Made by a program: the position numbers and the translations under genes. Below are positions 38,002 through 46,976 of a stretch of DNA of 64,000 bases, in pieces. A model generated the notes under the pieces. The model had not been told where the DNA came from, ran no database searches, and saw nothing but the letters and a program-made list of their open reading frames with translations. Numbering within the stretch: the stretch's first letter is position 1; the number at the start of each line of letters is the position of its first letter. This stretch comes from Pseudomonadota bacterium (lineage in GTDB: Bacteria; Pseudomonadota; Gammaproteobacteria; Steroidobacterales; Steroidobacteraceae), in assembly GCA_021805275.1 (NCBI GenBank), contig JAJZFQ010000200.1, positions 35,621 to 99,620 of the forward strand, in the 5' to 3' direction.

Positions 38002-38317
38002 AGGCTGCTGGCGTCCCTGCCGCTCGTTTTAATAGGGAAATGGGCGCCCTTCATACCACGCCCGCAATCAACTTGCACCGGGCAATTCGCCGCCGCTCCC
38101 AGCACCTCATGTTGGCCCGCGCCAACACGCCGCCACCGAAGACCGTGCGCGGCCCCCTAAGCAATTGATGTTCAAGACACAATTCACATGCGCCGGACGT
38201 TGTATTTGCGACAAGTTCGACGCGGCCCCTGGACGCGGCTCCCGCCGCTCGACGAACCGGTAACAGACTGTTACTGTTAGCTGGAGGCGGTGCCAAGAGC
38301 GCCGCGGAGGTCAGCCC
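38002..38317. other. Intergenic region upstream of msrB
   Basis: About 316 bases with lower GC than the surroundings and no credible gene. It contains a 7-bp stem hairpin (38110-38127), a 15-base palindrome (38260-38274), and the msrB ribosome site GGAGG at 38306-38310. I looked for a 6S RNA-like structure on both strands and did not find one. Confidence 0.6.
38260..38274. promoter_or_regulatory. Palindromic operator-like site upstream of msrB
   Basis: GTAACAG-A-CTGTTAC, a perfect 7-bp inverted repeat around one base, followed by a second CTGTTA-like half. It lies 43 bases before the msrB start codon, in the expected promoter zone. The binding protein is unknown. Confidence 0.45.
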
Positions 38318-38722
38318 TTGCGATCAGAAGAACAGTTTCCGGTGAGCAAGACCTCGGAGGAATGGCGGCAGACGCTCACCACCGAACAGTACCGCGTGTT
38401 GCGCCGCCACGGCACCGAGCGCGCCGGAACCAGCGAGCTGAATTCCGAACAACGCACCGGCGTGTTCGTCTGCGCTGGCTGCAATCAGGAGTTGTTTTCG
38501 TCGGCGGCCAAGTTTGAAAGCGGCACGGGTTGGCCGAGCTTCTTCGCGCCGTTACCGACGGCGCTCGGCACGCGCGAGGACCGCAGCCTGCTCATGCGGC
38601 GCACCGAGGTGCACTGCGCACGCTGCGGCGGGCACCTCGGTCATGTGTTCCCCGACGGGCCGCCGCCCACCGGTCAGCGCTACTGCATCAATGGCGCTGC
38701 GCTGCGCTTCGAGCCGCGTTAG
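38318..38722 (+). CDS. msrB: Peptide-methionine (R)-S-oxide reductase
   Basis: Repairs methionine R-sulfoxide in oxidised proteins. The 134 residues contain zinc ligands Cys52, Cys55, Cys100 and Cys103, 'SGTGWPSFFAP', 'HLGHVFPDGP' and catalytic Cys123 in 'RYCINGAALRF'. There is no signal peptide, so it is cytosolic. The start is taken as TTG at 38318 because GGAGG lies seven bases before it; the GTG at 38342 ('SKTSEEWRQ...') is the alternative and fits the usual N-terminus. A palindrome upstream suggests regulation. Confidence 0.93.
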   Translation: MRSEEQFPVSKTSEEWRQTLTTEQYRVLRRHGTERAGTSELNSEQRTGVFVCAGCNQELFSSAAKFESGTGWPSFFAPLPTALGTREDRSLLMRRTEVHCARCGGHLGHVFPDGPPPTGQRYCINGAALRFEPR

Positions 38723-38734
38723 GAGCGGCTGCGC

Positions 38735-41029
38735 TCAGGCGGCGAGTGGCAGCGGCTTCGGCCGCGCGATCGCGTAGCCCTGCATATAGTCGACGCCCAT
38801 GCGCCGCGCCACCTCCAGCGCAGCACTGTCCTCGACCTGCTCGGCGATCACCTTGAAGTTGAGCTTGCGCGCCAGATCGATCATGGCGGTCACCATGGCC
38901 TGATTGACCGCGTCGCGCGCCAAGTTGCGCATGAACGAGCCATCGATCTTCAGGTAGTCCATCGGCAAGCTGCGCAGGTTCGAGAACGATCCGACGCCGG
39001 AGCCGAAATCATCCAGCGCGAAGCGACAGCCCATGCCATGCAGCACACCGACGAAACGCCGCGCGTGCTCGATGTTGGCCACGACGGCCGACTCGCTGAG
39101 TTCGAAGCATACCTGTGAGGGTGTGACGCCTGTGCTGTCGAGGCATTCGACGACGAACTCGAGGAAGTCCGGATCAGCGAGCGTCTGGCCGGAGATATTG
39201 ATCGCGACGCAGCGGCGCAGCGGCACCTGGATCGCCCCGCGGCCGAGCCCGGCAAGCGTCGTCTGCACCACCCAGCGGTCGACCAACCCCATCAGTCGAT
39301 AGCGCTCGGCGGCGCGCAGAAACTCCGACGGCGGAATTTGCTCGCCGTCCTCGCCGCCGAGCCGCACGAACACTTCCATCGCCGGCCCGCCGGTGTCGTC
39401 ACCGTAGGCCGGCACGATCGGCTGCTGGTACAGCTGGAAGTGGTTGTCGCGCAGGGAGGCCTGAAGCTTCTGCAGCCAGTGGATCTCGCCGCTGTGACGG
39501 GCAAGCGCCTCGTCGTGCGCCGAGTAGATCGCCACGCGGCCCGAGCCGCGCTTCTTGGCGACATAACAGGCCGAATCCGCTGCAACCAGCAGTTCCTCGG
39601 ACGCGCCGCTGCCGCGGGAGATCTCCACCAGTCCGACCGACACGCCGAGATTGAAGATCTTGTCCCGCCAGACGAAGCGGTGCTCGGCAACCGCACGGCA
39701 CACGTCATCGGCGATCTGGCGCGCCTTCTCGAGCGGGCAGCCCATCAGCAGCATGCCGAATTCGTCGCCGCCGAGCCGCGCGACCGTGTCGCTGTCGCGC
39801 ACCGCGTCGCGCAGCACCTTGGCGACCTCGCGCAGCACGCCGTCACCGGCGATGTGTCCGCTGGTGTCGTTCACCACCTTGAAGCGGTCCAGATCGAGAC
39901 AACACAACACATGCTGGCCGTCGCCGCGCTGCCCGCCTTCGACGGCCTCGTTCAGGCGGCGCTCGAACTCATGGCGATTGACCAGTCCGGTGAGCGCATC
40001 GTGTGTCGCCTGGTAGGACATCTGCCGCGCGATGCCGCGCAGCTCCGAGACATCGTGCAGCAGCACCAGCGCCCCGCTCAGCTGGCTGCCGGGGCCGCGG
40101 ACCGGGGAGGCGGACAGCTCGATCGAGCGCTCGGTGCCGTCGCTGCGGGCCACCAGCAGCGCTCGACGGCCGAGATTGACTGCCACACCGCTGCCGAGCG
40201 CCTGGCGAACCGGCTCGGCGAGCAGCCGCCGCTCCACCTCCTCGACCAAGCTCACCACGTCCTCGAGCTTGCGGCCGAGCGCCTCGGCCGGCGTCACCGA
40301 TATCAGCCGCGTCGCGGCGGCGTTCAGGTAAGTGATGCCGCCGGCCGCATCGGTCGCCACGACCGCCTCGGAGAGCAGGTCGAGGGCGGCAAGTTGCACG
40401 GCATCGATCTGGCCCGCCTCGGGTGCGGCCGACATCTGCTCGGGCAGCACCTCGGTACCGGTCAGAAGCAGCGCGCGCCCGTCGTAGTCGATCGGCGCGA
40501 TCGCCAGTTCCAGTCGCAGTGGGCCCTCGGGGCTCGGCAGGTCCACCTCGTAGCGGTCTGCAGCGGCCTCGCCCGCCAGATGGCGGCGGATGTTCTCGGC
40601 GAGCAGATCGGTATACTCCGGCGCCACCAGGTCGGCGAGCCGGCGGCCGATCAGAGCGTGCGGCTCGGCCCCGAGCAGCGTGGCAAAGCGCGTGTTCGCG
40701 TACACGATGACGTCCCGATGCACCAGCACCGCCTGCTGCACCCGCTCCCCGAGCGTGGCGAACTGGCGGCGCGAGTCGGCGGCGCGCTCCTGCAGCGCCG
40801 GGACGCTCAGCCGCTGGTTGAGCACGCGGACCAGCGCCTCGAGCGGCTGGCCGGCCTCGGCGATGTCCAATGCCGCGCCGACGGGGCGCTCGGGCGGGAG
40901 AGATTGGATCTGGCTGGCCAGTGCCTGGAGCGCTTGACGCTCACGGCGCCGGGCGCGTTCCGCGCGCAGCCACAGCAGTGCGGCCACCAGTAGCGCCGCC
41001 AGCAGGAAGAGGGCCCACAGGATCGACAT
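38735..41029 (-). CDS. Bifunctional-type c-di-GMP protein: TM-PAS-PAS-GGDEF-EAL
   Basis: Membrane-anchored signalling protein of 764 residues. A single N-terminal helix (4-20) is followed by two PAS-like domains (about 95-195 and 210-330), a GGDEF domain with intact 'GGDEF' at 420-424 and inhibitory I-site RxxD at 411-414, and an EAL domain. In the EAL domain the signature is 'EVFVRL' (Glu552), with 'NISG', 'FELSES', 'DDFGSG', 'KIDGSF' and 'AEQVE' retaining the metal and catalytic residues. Both cyclase and phosphodiesterase activity are possible; which dominates cannot be told. It is a single-gene unit, convergent with msrB. Confidence 0.93.
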   Translation of the reverse strand: MSILWALFLLAALLVAALLWLRAERARRRERQALQALASQIQSLPPERPVGAALDIAEAGQPLEALVRVLNQRLSVPALQERAADSRRQFATLGERVQQAVLVHRDVIVYANTRFATLLGAEPHALIGRRLADLVAPEYTDLLAENIRRHLAGEAAADRYEVDLPSPEGPLRLELAIAPIDYDGRALLLTGTEVLPEQMSAAPEAGQIDAVQLAALDLLSEAVVATDAAGGITYLNAAATRLISVTPAEALGRKLEDVVSLVEEVERRLLAEPVRQALGSGVAVNLGRRALLVARSDGTERSIELSASPVRGPGSQLSGALVLLHDVSELRGIARQMSYQATHDALTGLVNRHEFERRLNEAVEGGQRGDGQHVLCCLDLDRFKVVNDTSGHIAGDGVLREVAKVLRDAVRDSDTVARLGGDEFGMLLMGCPLEKARQIADDVCRAVAEHRFVWRDKIFNLGVSVGLVEISRGSGASEELLVAADSACYVAKKRGSGRVAIYSAHDEALARHSGEIHWLQKLQASLRDNHFQLYQQPIVPAYGDDTGGPAMEVFVRLGGEDGEQIPPSEFLRAAERYRLMGLVDRWVVQTTLAGLGRGAIQVPLRRCVAINISGQTLADPDFLEFVVECLDSTGVTPSQVCFELSESAVVANIEHARRFVGVLHGMGCRFALDDFGSGVGSFSNLRSLPMDYLKIDGSFMRNLARDAVNQAMVTAMIDLARKLNFKVIAEQVEDSAALEVARRMGVDYMQGYAIARPKPLPLAA

Positions 41030-41255
41030 TCAGCTCAGCTTCCCTCGGGCGGCTGCGTCCAGGCTGCTGCGCGAATTATTCATTATATCCGTGATGGGGA
41101 ACGCAAACGTCCGGAGCATAGCGCAGGGGGCTGGGCGATCCAGCGCTAATTCACCATATCTCGTCGCAATTCGGCTTGGCAGGAGCGACGAAAACCCGTA
41201 ATTTGCGCCTGCCCCGGATCCACCGGGACACCCCGGGATGCGATTGGAGTCCGTG

Positions 41256-41906
41256 ATGATGCCGGCCGATGCCCGCGAACAGATGATCGAGCAGCAGGTG
41301 CGCGCCTGGGATGTGCTCGATGCGCGCGTTCTCGATACCTTCCGCCAGGTGCCCCGCGAGGCCTTCACACCACCGCATTATCGTTTTCTGGCGTACGCCG
41401 ACAGCGAAGTGCCGCTGCCGGGCGGCCAGCACATGCTGCGTCCCAGCGTGGTCGGGCGGCTGCTGCAGGCGCTGAACGTGACCGAGCGCGACCGCGTGCT
41501 CGAGATCGGCGCCGGCTCGGGGTTCATCACGGCCTGCCTGCGCACGCTCGGCAAATCGGTCCAGTCCCTTGAGATCGTACCGGAACTCGCCGACATGGCC
41601 CACCGCGCAGTCGGGCAGCAGGGCCTGCGGGACGTCGACATCGTCAGAACCGACGCTCTGGCCTTCGAGCCGGCGGGCCGCTTCGATGCGATCGCGGTGA
41701 GCGGCTCTCTGCCCGAATACACTGAGCGCTGGCAGCGCTCCCTCGCGATCGGCGGACGGCTGTTCGTGGTGGTCGGCAGCGCCCCGGTGATGGAGGCGCG
41801 CCTGGTGCGCCGGGTGGCAGAAGACGCCTGGACCGAGAAGAGCCTGTTCGAGACCGTCATCGATCCGCTGGTGCATGCCGAGCGGCCGGTGCATTTCGTA
41901 TTCTGA
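41256..41906 (+). CDS. Protein-L-isoaspartate O-methyltransferase family protein
   Basis: PCMT-family methyltransferase of 216 residues ('MIEQQVRAWDVLD', 'VPREAFTP', 'LPGGQHMLRPSVVGRLLQAL', SAM motif 'VLEIGAGSGFITACL'). In classical Pcm the acceptor loop has a Ser/Thr in the 'I.Q..v' region; here the loop reads 'GQHMLRPS', typical of the divergent PCMT homologue beside tolC in many gammaproteobacteria. Repair activity is therefore uncertain. The ATG at 41256 (or 41259) has GGAG six to nine bases upstream, better than an ATG at 41238. Confidence 0.85.
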   Translation: MMPADAREQMIEQQVRAWDVLDARVLDTFRQVPREAFTPPHYRFLAYADSEVPLPGGQHMLRPSVVGRLLQALNVTERDRVLEIGAGSGFITACLRTLGKSVQSLEIVPELADMAHRAVGQQGLRDVDIVRTDALAFEPAGRFDAIAVSGSLPEYTERWQRSLAIGGRLFVVVGSAPVMEARLVRRVAEDAWTEKSLFETVIDPLVHAERPVHFVF

Positions 41907-42003
41907 TCGTGGCGGGCGGTCGCCGGGCGGTCTTCAGCCGTCGCCGCATCCACGTTCGCCCGGGTGCAACTTTGCGCCCGCGGTCGTGTTCTTAGGGAAG
42001 CCC

Positions 42004-43458
42004 ATGCGAATCATCCCACGTCATCTCATTCTGGCGGTCCTCGCCGGCGCGGCCTTCGGAGTCTCCGGGGCGGCCTCAGCGACGAACTTCCTCGACGTCT
42101 ACCACGACGCGCTGCTGCACGACCCGACCTACCAGCAGGCCTACGCGACGTACATGGCCGCGCGCGAGGCGCGCCCGGAGGCCTGGGCGGCATTGCTGCC
42201 GCAGATCAGCGCCTCGGCGGGCAAGACCTGGACGCACTCGGCCGGCTCGAGCGGCCAGATCGGCTCGAGCGCCAACGGGAGCCTGTACACCTACAGCCTC
42301 TCGAGCAGCGCCAACGACAACGCCAAGCAGTGGAGCTTGAATCTCTCGGAGAACCTGTTCTCCTGGACCGACTGGATGAACCTCAAGGCCGCCAACCGCC
42401 AGGTCGCCGCCGCCCAGGCCACCTACCAGGCCGCCGGGCAGAACCTCATCCTGCGCACCGCCACGTCCTACTTCAACGTGCTCTCGGCCGTGGACACCCT
42501 CAGCGCCCAGGAATCCTCCCTGAAGGCCCTCACCCTCGGGCTGCTGCAGGCCAAGGAGAGCTTCAAGGTCGGCCTGATCGCCATTACCGGGGTCGAGCAG
42601 GCCCGCGCCGCGCGCGACTCGGCCGCCGCCGCGCTCATCAGCGCCAAGCAGGCCCTCGCCAATGCCGAAGATCAGCTCGAGGTGATCACCGGCCGCCAGT
42701 ACGAATCCTTCGCCGAGCCGGGAGCGGACCTGCCGCTCGCCATGCCCGTGCCGGCCAGCCAGCAGGCCTGGGTGCAGACCTCCCTGCAGCAGAATCTCAC
42801 CCTCATCGCCAGCCGCTTCAGCGCCGATGTCGCCCGAGCGAACGTGCGCGCCGCCTTCGGCAGCGACATCCCCACCGTCAGCCTCATCGCCAGCCGCTCC
42901 TACAGCAGCGACAGCAACAGCGAGACCATCTTCGGGCAGGTCTTCCACGGCCTCGGGACCACCAGCAACGACCGGCAGATCGGCATCGAGTTCACCCTGG
43001 CGCTGTTCAGCGGCGGGGGTGATGAGGCGCGCATCCACCAGAGCCAGTACCAGGCCATGGCCGCCCAGGATGCCGTCGAGCAGGCCTCCCGCTCCACCGT
43101 CCAGCAGGCCCGCGACGCTTACCTCGGGGTCATCACCGGCATCGCCAACGTGCGCGCACTGCGCCAGGCACTCACCTCGAGCCAGACCGCCTACAAGGCC
43201 ACCGAGGCCGGCTACCGAGTCGGCACCCAGACCGAGGTCGACGTGCTCAACGCCGTCAGCACCCTGGTCGCCGCCCGCACCAACTACGCCACCAGCCGCT
43301 ACAACTACATCAACAGCCTCATCGCCCTGCAGTACGCCGCAGGAACCCTCACCGGCGCACAGGTCAGCACCATCAACGCCTGGCTCACCCGCCTCACCCG
43401 CCTCTCCCCGGGCAACATGACCCCGGAGAGCATGACGCCACCGGCGCCGAAGGATTGA
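42004..43458 (+). CDS. tolC: TolC family outer membrane protein
   Basis: Trimeric outer-membrane channel for type I secretion and efflux. The 484 residues start with a signal peptide (about 1-26, 'GVSGAASA'), then 'NFLDVYHDALLHDPTYQQAYATYMAAREARPEA' and two repeated halves of long helices with strand segments ('QWSLNLSENLFSW', 'RQIGIEFTLALFSGG', 'RVGTQTEVDVLNAVSTLVAARTNYATSRYNYINSLIALQYAAGTL'). The ATG has AGGGAAG upstream. It follows the PCMT gene by 97 bases, a common pairing. Periplasmic partners are not nearby. Confidence 0.95.
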   Translation: MRIIPRHLILAVLAGAAFGVSGAASATNFLDVYHDALLHDPTYQQAYATYMAAREARPEAWAALLPQISASAGKTWTHSAGSSGQIGSSANGSLYTYSLSSSANDNAKQWSLNLSENLFSWTDWMNLKAANRQVAAAQATYQAAGQNLILRTATSYFNVLSAVDTLSAQESSLKALTLGLLQAKESFKVGLIAITGVEQARAARDSAAAALISAKQALANAEDQLEVITGRQYESFAEPGADLPLAMPVPASQQAWVQTSLQQNLTLIASRFSADVARANVRAAFGSDIPTVSLIASRSYSSDSNSETIFGQVFHGLGTTSNDRQIGIEFTLALFSGGGDEARIHQSQYQAMAAQDAVEQASRSTVQQARDAYLGVITGIANVRALRQALTSSQTAYKATEAGYRVGTQTEVDVLNAVSTLVAARTNYATSRYNYINSLIALQYAAGTLTGAQVSTINAWLTRLTRLSPGNMTPESMTPPAPKD

Positions 43459-43471
43459 GCGAGGGCTCGCC

Positions 43472-43861
43472 TCAACGGTACGGCTGGTAGGACTTCTCCT
43501 CCACCAGCCGCGATCCGAGCGAGACGTTGATACGCTTCTTGACCGCCGCGCGCTCGTCATTGGCGATGTAGACGGAGCGGGCAAGTTCGACGAACGGCGC
43601 ATCGAAGCGCCCCGCGGCCTCCAGCGCGCGCAGGCGGTCCTCGATGTCCCAGAGCCGCTCGTTGACCGACTGCAGGTCGCGCTCATCCGCCGCGACGTCC
43701 GCCTGTCCGCAGGCCTCCCGCCAGACCCGCTCGAGCAGCTCGAGCTCGAGGCGCACGTTGGCGAGCTTCGCCGCCTCCGTGATGCGCGCCGCCTTGATGC
43801 GCAAGATGGTGATCTTGTCGAGCAGTTCGCCCGGGGAAATCGGCACGAGGACGTCTTTCAT
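43472..43861 (-). CDS. DUF6165 family protein
   Basis: 129-residue protein with 'VPISPGELLDKITILRIKAARI' at the N-terminus and a helical remainder ending 'KKRINVSLGSRLVEEKSYQPY', features of the DUF6165 family. These proteins are often encoded among glycosyltransferases and LPS genes; the function is unknown. The ATG at 43861 overlaps the stop of the upstream heptosyltransferase-like gene as ATGA, which decides the start and implies coupled expression. Confidence 0.85.
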   Translation of the reverse strand: MKDVLVPISPGELLDKITILRIKAARITEAAKLANVRLELELLERVWREACGQADVAADERDLQSVNERLWDIEDRLRALEAAGRFDAPFVELARSVYIANDERAAVKKRINVSLGSRLVEEKSYQPYR

Positions 43862-44910
43862 GGCCGCCATGCTAACAATTCGTCGAGCCGGGCGGTCACC
43901 TGGTGCACATCAATCAGGTCCATCACCCCGGGATGCTCGATCTTGGTGGTCCAGGCGAGCCGCTCGGGCTCACAACCGCGGAAGCGGCGGGCGGCCTCGG
44001 CATAGGCGTTCACGCACCACTGGCGCGACAGGTACGGGCCGCTGCGCTCGGGGTTGGTCGCCGCATACAACCCGATCACCGGCGTGCCGACCATGGTCGC
44101 CATGTGCGCCGGCCCGGAGTCGGGCGTGAGCAGCACCGTGGCGCGCGCGAGCAGCGCCAACAGCTGCGGCAGCGTATCGCGCCCGATCTGGTTGACGAGC
44201 GGAATGCGCGCGGCCCGCTCGATCGCCGCGCCCATGTCGCGCTCGATGAGCGAAGGACCACCGGCGAGAATCACCCGCATTGCGTGCCGCTCGGCGGCGT
44301 AATCGGCCACTGCCGCGTACCGCTGCGGCCGCCAGTTGCGCAGCTCATGGCTCGAGCACGGACTGATGAGGAGGGTCGGGCGGGCATCCGGAACCAGCCG
44401 CGCGGCGTAATTGCGCGCCTCGGCAGGCAGCGGCACGTCCCAGCGCAGCGTTCGCTCGGTGATGCCAAGCGCGGCAAGAAATCCAAAGAAGCTGTCGAGC
44501 ACGTGCTCGCGGGAGCGCGCAGGGATGCGCGCATTGGTGAACAGCCACTGCAGTTCGCGCGCCCGCGGGCGGTCGAAGCCCAGCCGCAGCGAGGCCGGGA
44601 CGAGGCGCGAGATCAGGCTGGTGCGCAGGGCGAGCTGCATGTGCAGCAGCACCTCAAACCGGCGGCCGGCCAGCCGCGCCCGCAGGTCGCGGACCGCCGC
44701 GAACCCGGCCCGCTTCTCGACGGTGATAAACTCCACCCCCTCGATGAGCCCGAGCAACCGCGCCTCCGCCTTTCCGATAATCCACGTCAGCTGCGTCTCG
44801 GGCCACGCCCGCTGCAGCGTCCGCACGATCGGCACGACATGGCAGGTGTCGCCGAGCGCCGAAAGCCTGAGGATGCATACGGATCGCGGCGGTCGGTCTG
44901 GAGGCAACAT
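43858..44910 (-). CDS. Glycosyltransferase family 9 protein (heptosyltransferase-like)
   Basis: GT9 enzyme of 350 residues, WaaC/WaaF type. It has 'ILRLSALGDTCHVVPIVRTLQRAWPETQLTWIIG', 'LLISPCSSHELRNWRPQRYAAVADYA' and the donor-site 'VLLTPDSGPAHMATMVGTPVIGLYAATNPERSGPY'. Likely transfers a heptose or similar sugar to the Kdo-lipid A core. The ATG at 44910 is chosen; an upstream start at 44979 would run into the divergent kdkA. It is coupled to a DUF6165 gene and divergent from kdkA-waaA, giving an LPS inner-core block. Confidence 0.9.
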   Translation of the reverse strand: MLPPDRPPRSVCILRLSALGDTCHVVPIVRTLQRAWPETQLTWIIGKAEARLLGLIEGVEFITVEKRAGFAAVRDLRARLAGRRFEVLLHMQLALRTSLISRLVPASLRLGFDRPRARELQWLFTNARIPARSREHVLDSFFGFLAALGITERTLRWDVPLPAEARNYAARLVPDARPTLLISPCSSHELRNWRPQRYAAVADYAAERHAMRVILAGGPSLIERDMGAAIERAARIPLVNQIGRDTLPQLLALLARATVLLTPDSGPAHMATMVGTPVIGLYAATNPERSGPYLSRQWCVNAYAEAARRFRGCEPERLAWTTKIEHPGVMDLIDVHQVTARLDELLAWRP

Positions 44911-44940
44911 CGAGAACGTCAGAATGGAGGGCGCGAACCG

Positions 44941-45696
44941 GTGAACGCGAACTGGCCGCTTGAGCCGCTGGTCAAGCACCTGACCATCGCCGGCGGAGCC
45001 ATGCTATACAACGCGGCGCTCGCCCGCAATTGTCAGCCACAGTGGTTCGACCCGCTGTTCTGGGCCGCGCAGGATCGCCTGCTCGGCGCGGCGCGCGGCC
45101 GCGGGACGGCCCACTTCGTGCAGGCCGGCGAGCGCGAGCTCGTGCTGCGTCACTATCGGCGGGGGGGGCTCGCGGCCCGGGTATACGGCGACCGTTACCG
45201 CTGGCACGGTGAGCCACGCACCCGGCCGTTTGCCGAGTGGCTGCTCACCCACCGCCTGCACCGCGCGGGATTGCCGGTGCCGACGCCGATCGCGGCGCGC
45301 TACGTACGCGACGGCAGTGCTTACCGCGGTGACATCATCACCGAGCGGCTGCACGGCACGGCGTCCCTGACGCAGGCCCTGCGTGAGGCGGCACTGCCGC
45401 TGCTGACCTGGATCTCGATCGGACGATGCATCCGGCGCTTCCACGATCTCGGGGTCTGTCATGCGGACCTCAACGCGCACAACGTCCTGCTGGGGAGCGC
45501 TGCGGTGTACCTGGTGGATTTCGATCGCTGCCGACTGCGTCCCGACGGACTGTGGCGCGACGGCAATCTGGTGCGACTGCGCCGCTCGCTGGAGAAGGTG
45601 ACCTTCGGGTTGCCTGCCGAGCGTTTCACCGAGGCCGACTGGCACGCGCTGCTCGACGGCTACCAGAGCGAGCCGCAGCCCGGGCGGGCGCCGTAG
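44941..45696 (+). CDS. kdkA: 3-deoxy-D-manno-octulosonic acid kinase
   Basis: Phosphorylates the Kdo residue of Kdo-lipid A at O-4. The 251 residues show a protein-kinase-like fold with catalytic loop 'HDLGVCHADLNAHNVLL' (about 168-184) and metal site 'VYLVDFDRCRLR' (about 189-200), both typical of KdkA. The start is GTG with GGAGG ten bases upstream. Its stop overlaps the waaA GTG by one base, so the two are coupled. In Haemophilus and relatives KdkA goes with a single-Kdo inner core, which may apply here. A run of eight G occurs near 45161. Confidence 0.92.
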   Translation: MNANWPLEPLVKHLTIAGGAMLYNAALARNCQPQWFDPLFWAAQDRLLGAARGRGTAHFVQAGERELVLRHYRRGGLAARVYGDRYRWHGEPRTRPFAEWLLTHRLHRAGLPVPTPIAARYVRDGSAYRGDIITERLHGTASLTQALREAALPLLTWISIGRCIRRFHDLGVCHADLNAHNVLLGSAAVYLVDFDRCRLRPDGLWRDGNLVRLRRSLEKVTFGLPAERFTEADWHALLDGYQSEPQPGRAP

Positions 45697-46970
45697 TGCG
45701 CTGGATCTATCGGCTCGCGGTGTACGTGGCGGCGCCGCTGCACGCCGCGTGGGTCTCCCTGCGCGTGCGCACAGCGCCTCACGCACATGCCCCGCGGCTC
45801 GCCGAGCGCTTCGGCTTCGGGCCACCGCTGTCCGGTGCACCGGTGTGGATCCACGCCGCCTCGGTCGGGGAGCTGCAGCCGGCAGCGGCGCTGGTGAAAG
45901 CCTTGCGCGCGCAGCGGCCGGAGCTGCCCATCCTGCTGACCACGTTCACGCCGACCGGCGCGGCGCGCGCCGCCGCGCTCGCCCCCGAGATCGCAGTACG
46001 CTATCTGCCCTACGACGCGCCGGGCCCGGTACGCCGCTTCCTCGATCGCACGCGACCGCGGCTGGCCATCATCCTTGAAACGGAATTGTGGCCAACGCTG
46101 TTACAGCGCTGCCGCGAACGCGCCATACCGCTGGTCATCGCCAGTGCGCGACTCTCGAGCCGTTCGGCGCGTCGGTACCGGCGCTTCGGCGCGCTGTTCC
46201 GCCCGGCCCTCGACGGTGCACTGATCGCCGCGCAGAGCCCGCAAGATGCCGAGCGGTTCCACAGCATCGGCGCCGAGCCCGCCCGCACGCACGTCATCGG
46301 CAATCTTAAATTCGACTGCACCGTGCCGCCGGACATCGCCGAGCGGGGCCACGAACTGCGCGCGCGGTATGCAGCGCGCGGGCCGCTGTGGGTAGCCGGC
46401 AGCACCCACGAGGGCGAGGACGCACCGGTGATCGAGGCCCACGAGCGGGTGCGCGAGGTGCTCCCCGGGGCCGTGCTGGCGCTGGCGCCGCGCCATCCGC
46501 AGCGCTTCGAGAGTGTCGCGGCGCTGCTCGAAGCCCGCGGCGTGCGCACCGTGCGCCATTCGCGCTCAAGCGGGTCTGCACCCGTGGCGCAGCACGCCGT
46601 CGTATTGCTCGACACGCTCGGGGAGCTGGTGGATTTTTACGCGGCGGCGGATGCGGCCTTCGTGGGCGGCAGCCTGGTACCGGTGGGTGGGCACAACCTG
46701 CTCGAGCCGGCCGTGCTCGGTGTGCCGATCGCCACCGGGCCGCACCAGTCCAATGGCGAGGAGATCGCCCGGCTGCTCCTCGCCCGCGGCGCCGCGCAGC
46801 GCGTGCACAACGCTCGGGAGCTGGCGGACTGCATGATCGCCTGGCTGCGCAACCCGCTCGAGCGGGCGCGGGCCGGCTCGGCGGGACGCGAGGCGGTGGC
46901 CGAGAACCGCGGCGCGCTTCAGCGGCTGCTCGCCCTCCTCGACCCGCTGCTCGAGACCGCCCGGCGGTAA
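45696..46970 (+). CDS. waaA: 3-deoxy-D-manno-octulosonic acid transferase
   Basis: Transfers Kdo from CMP-Kdo to lipid IVA at the inner membrane. The 424 residues begin with a membrane-anchoring helix ('VRWIYRLAVYVAAPLHAAWVSLRV'), then 'RLAERFGF' with the catalytic-base Glu, 'VWIHAASVGELQPAAALVKAL', 'ETELWPTLLQRC' and 'GGSLVPVGGHNLLEPAVLGVPIATGPHQSN' (GT30 donor site). The GTG start overlaps the kdkA stop by one base. Whether it adds one or two Kdo cannot be read from sequence. Confidence 0.96.
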   Translation: MRWIYRLAVYVAAPLHAAWVSLRVRTAPHAHAPRLAERFGFGPPLSGAPVWIHAASVGELQPAAALVKALRAQRPELPILLTTFTPTGAARAAALAPEIAVRYLPYDAPGPVRRFLDRTRPRLAIILETELWPTLLQRCRERAIPLVIASARLSSRSARRYRRFGALFRPALDGALIAAQSPQDAERFHSIGAEPARTHVIGNLKFDCTVPPDIAERGHELRARYAARGPLWVAGSTHEGEDAPVIEAHERVREVLPGAVLALAPRHPQRFESVAALLEARGVRTVRHSRSSGSAPVAQHAVVLLDTLGELVDFYAAADAAFVGGSLVPVGGHNLLEPAVLGVPIATGPHQSNGEEIARLLLARGAAQRVHNARELADCMIAWLRNPLERARAGSAGREAVAENRGALQRLLALLDPLLETARR

Positions 46971-46976
46971 GGCGCC

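Noticed and set aside
38002..38317. Possible 6S RNA or other ncRNA near the small gene and msrB
   Set aside because: I compared both strands with the expected long hairpin and central bubble of 6S RNA and found no match; gene context also differs from zapA-ssrS.
43903..44940. N-terminal extension of kdkA by about 346 codons
   Set aside because: The extension is antisense to a GT9 gene. The GTG at 44941 has a ribosome site and fits KdkA length.
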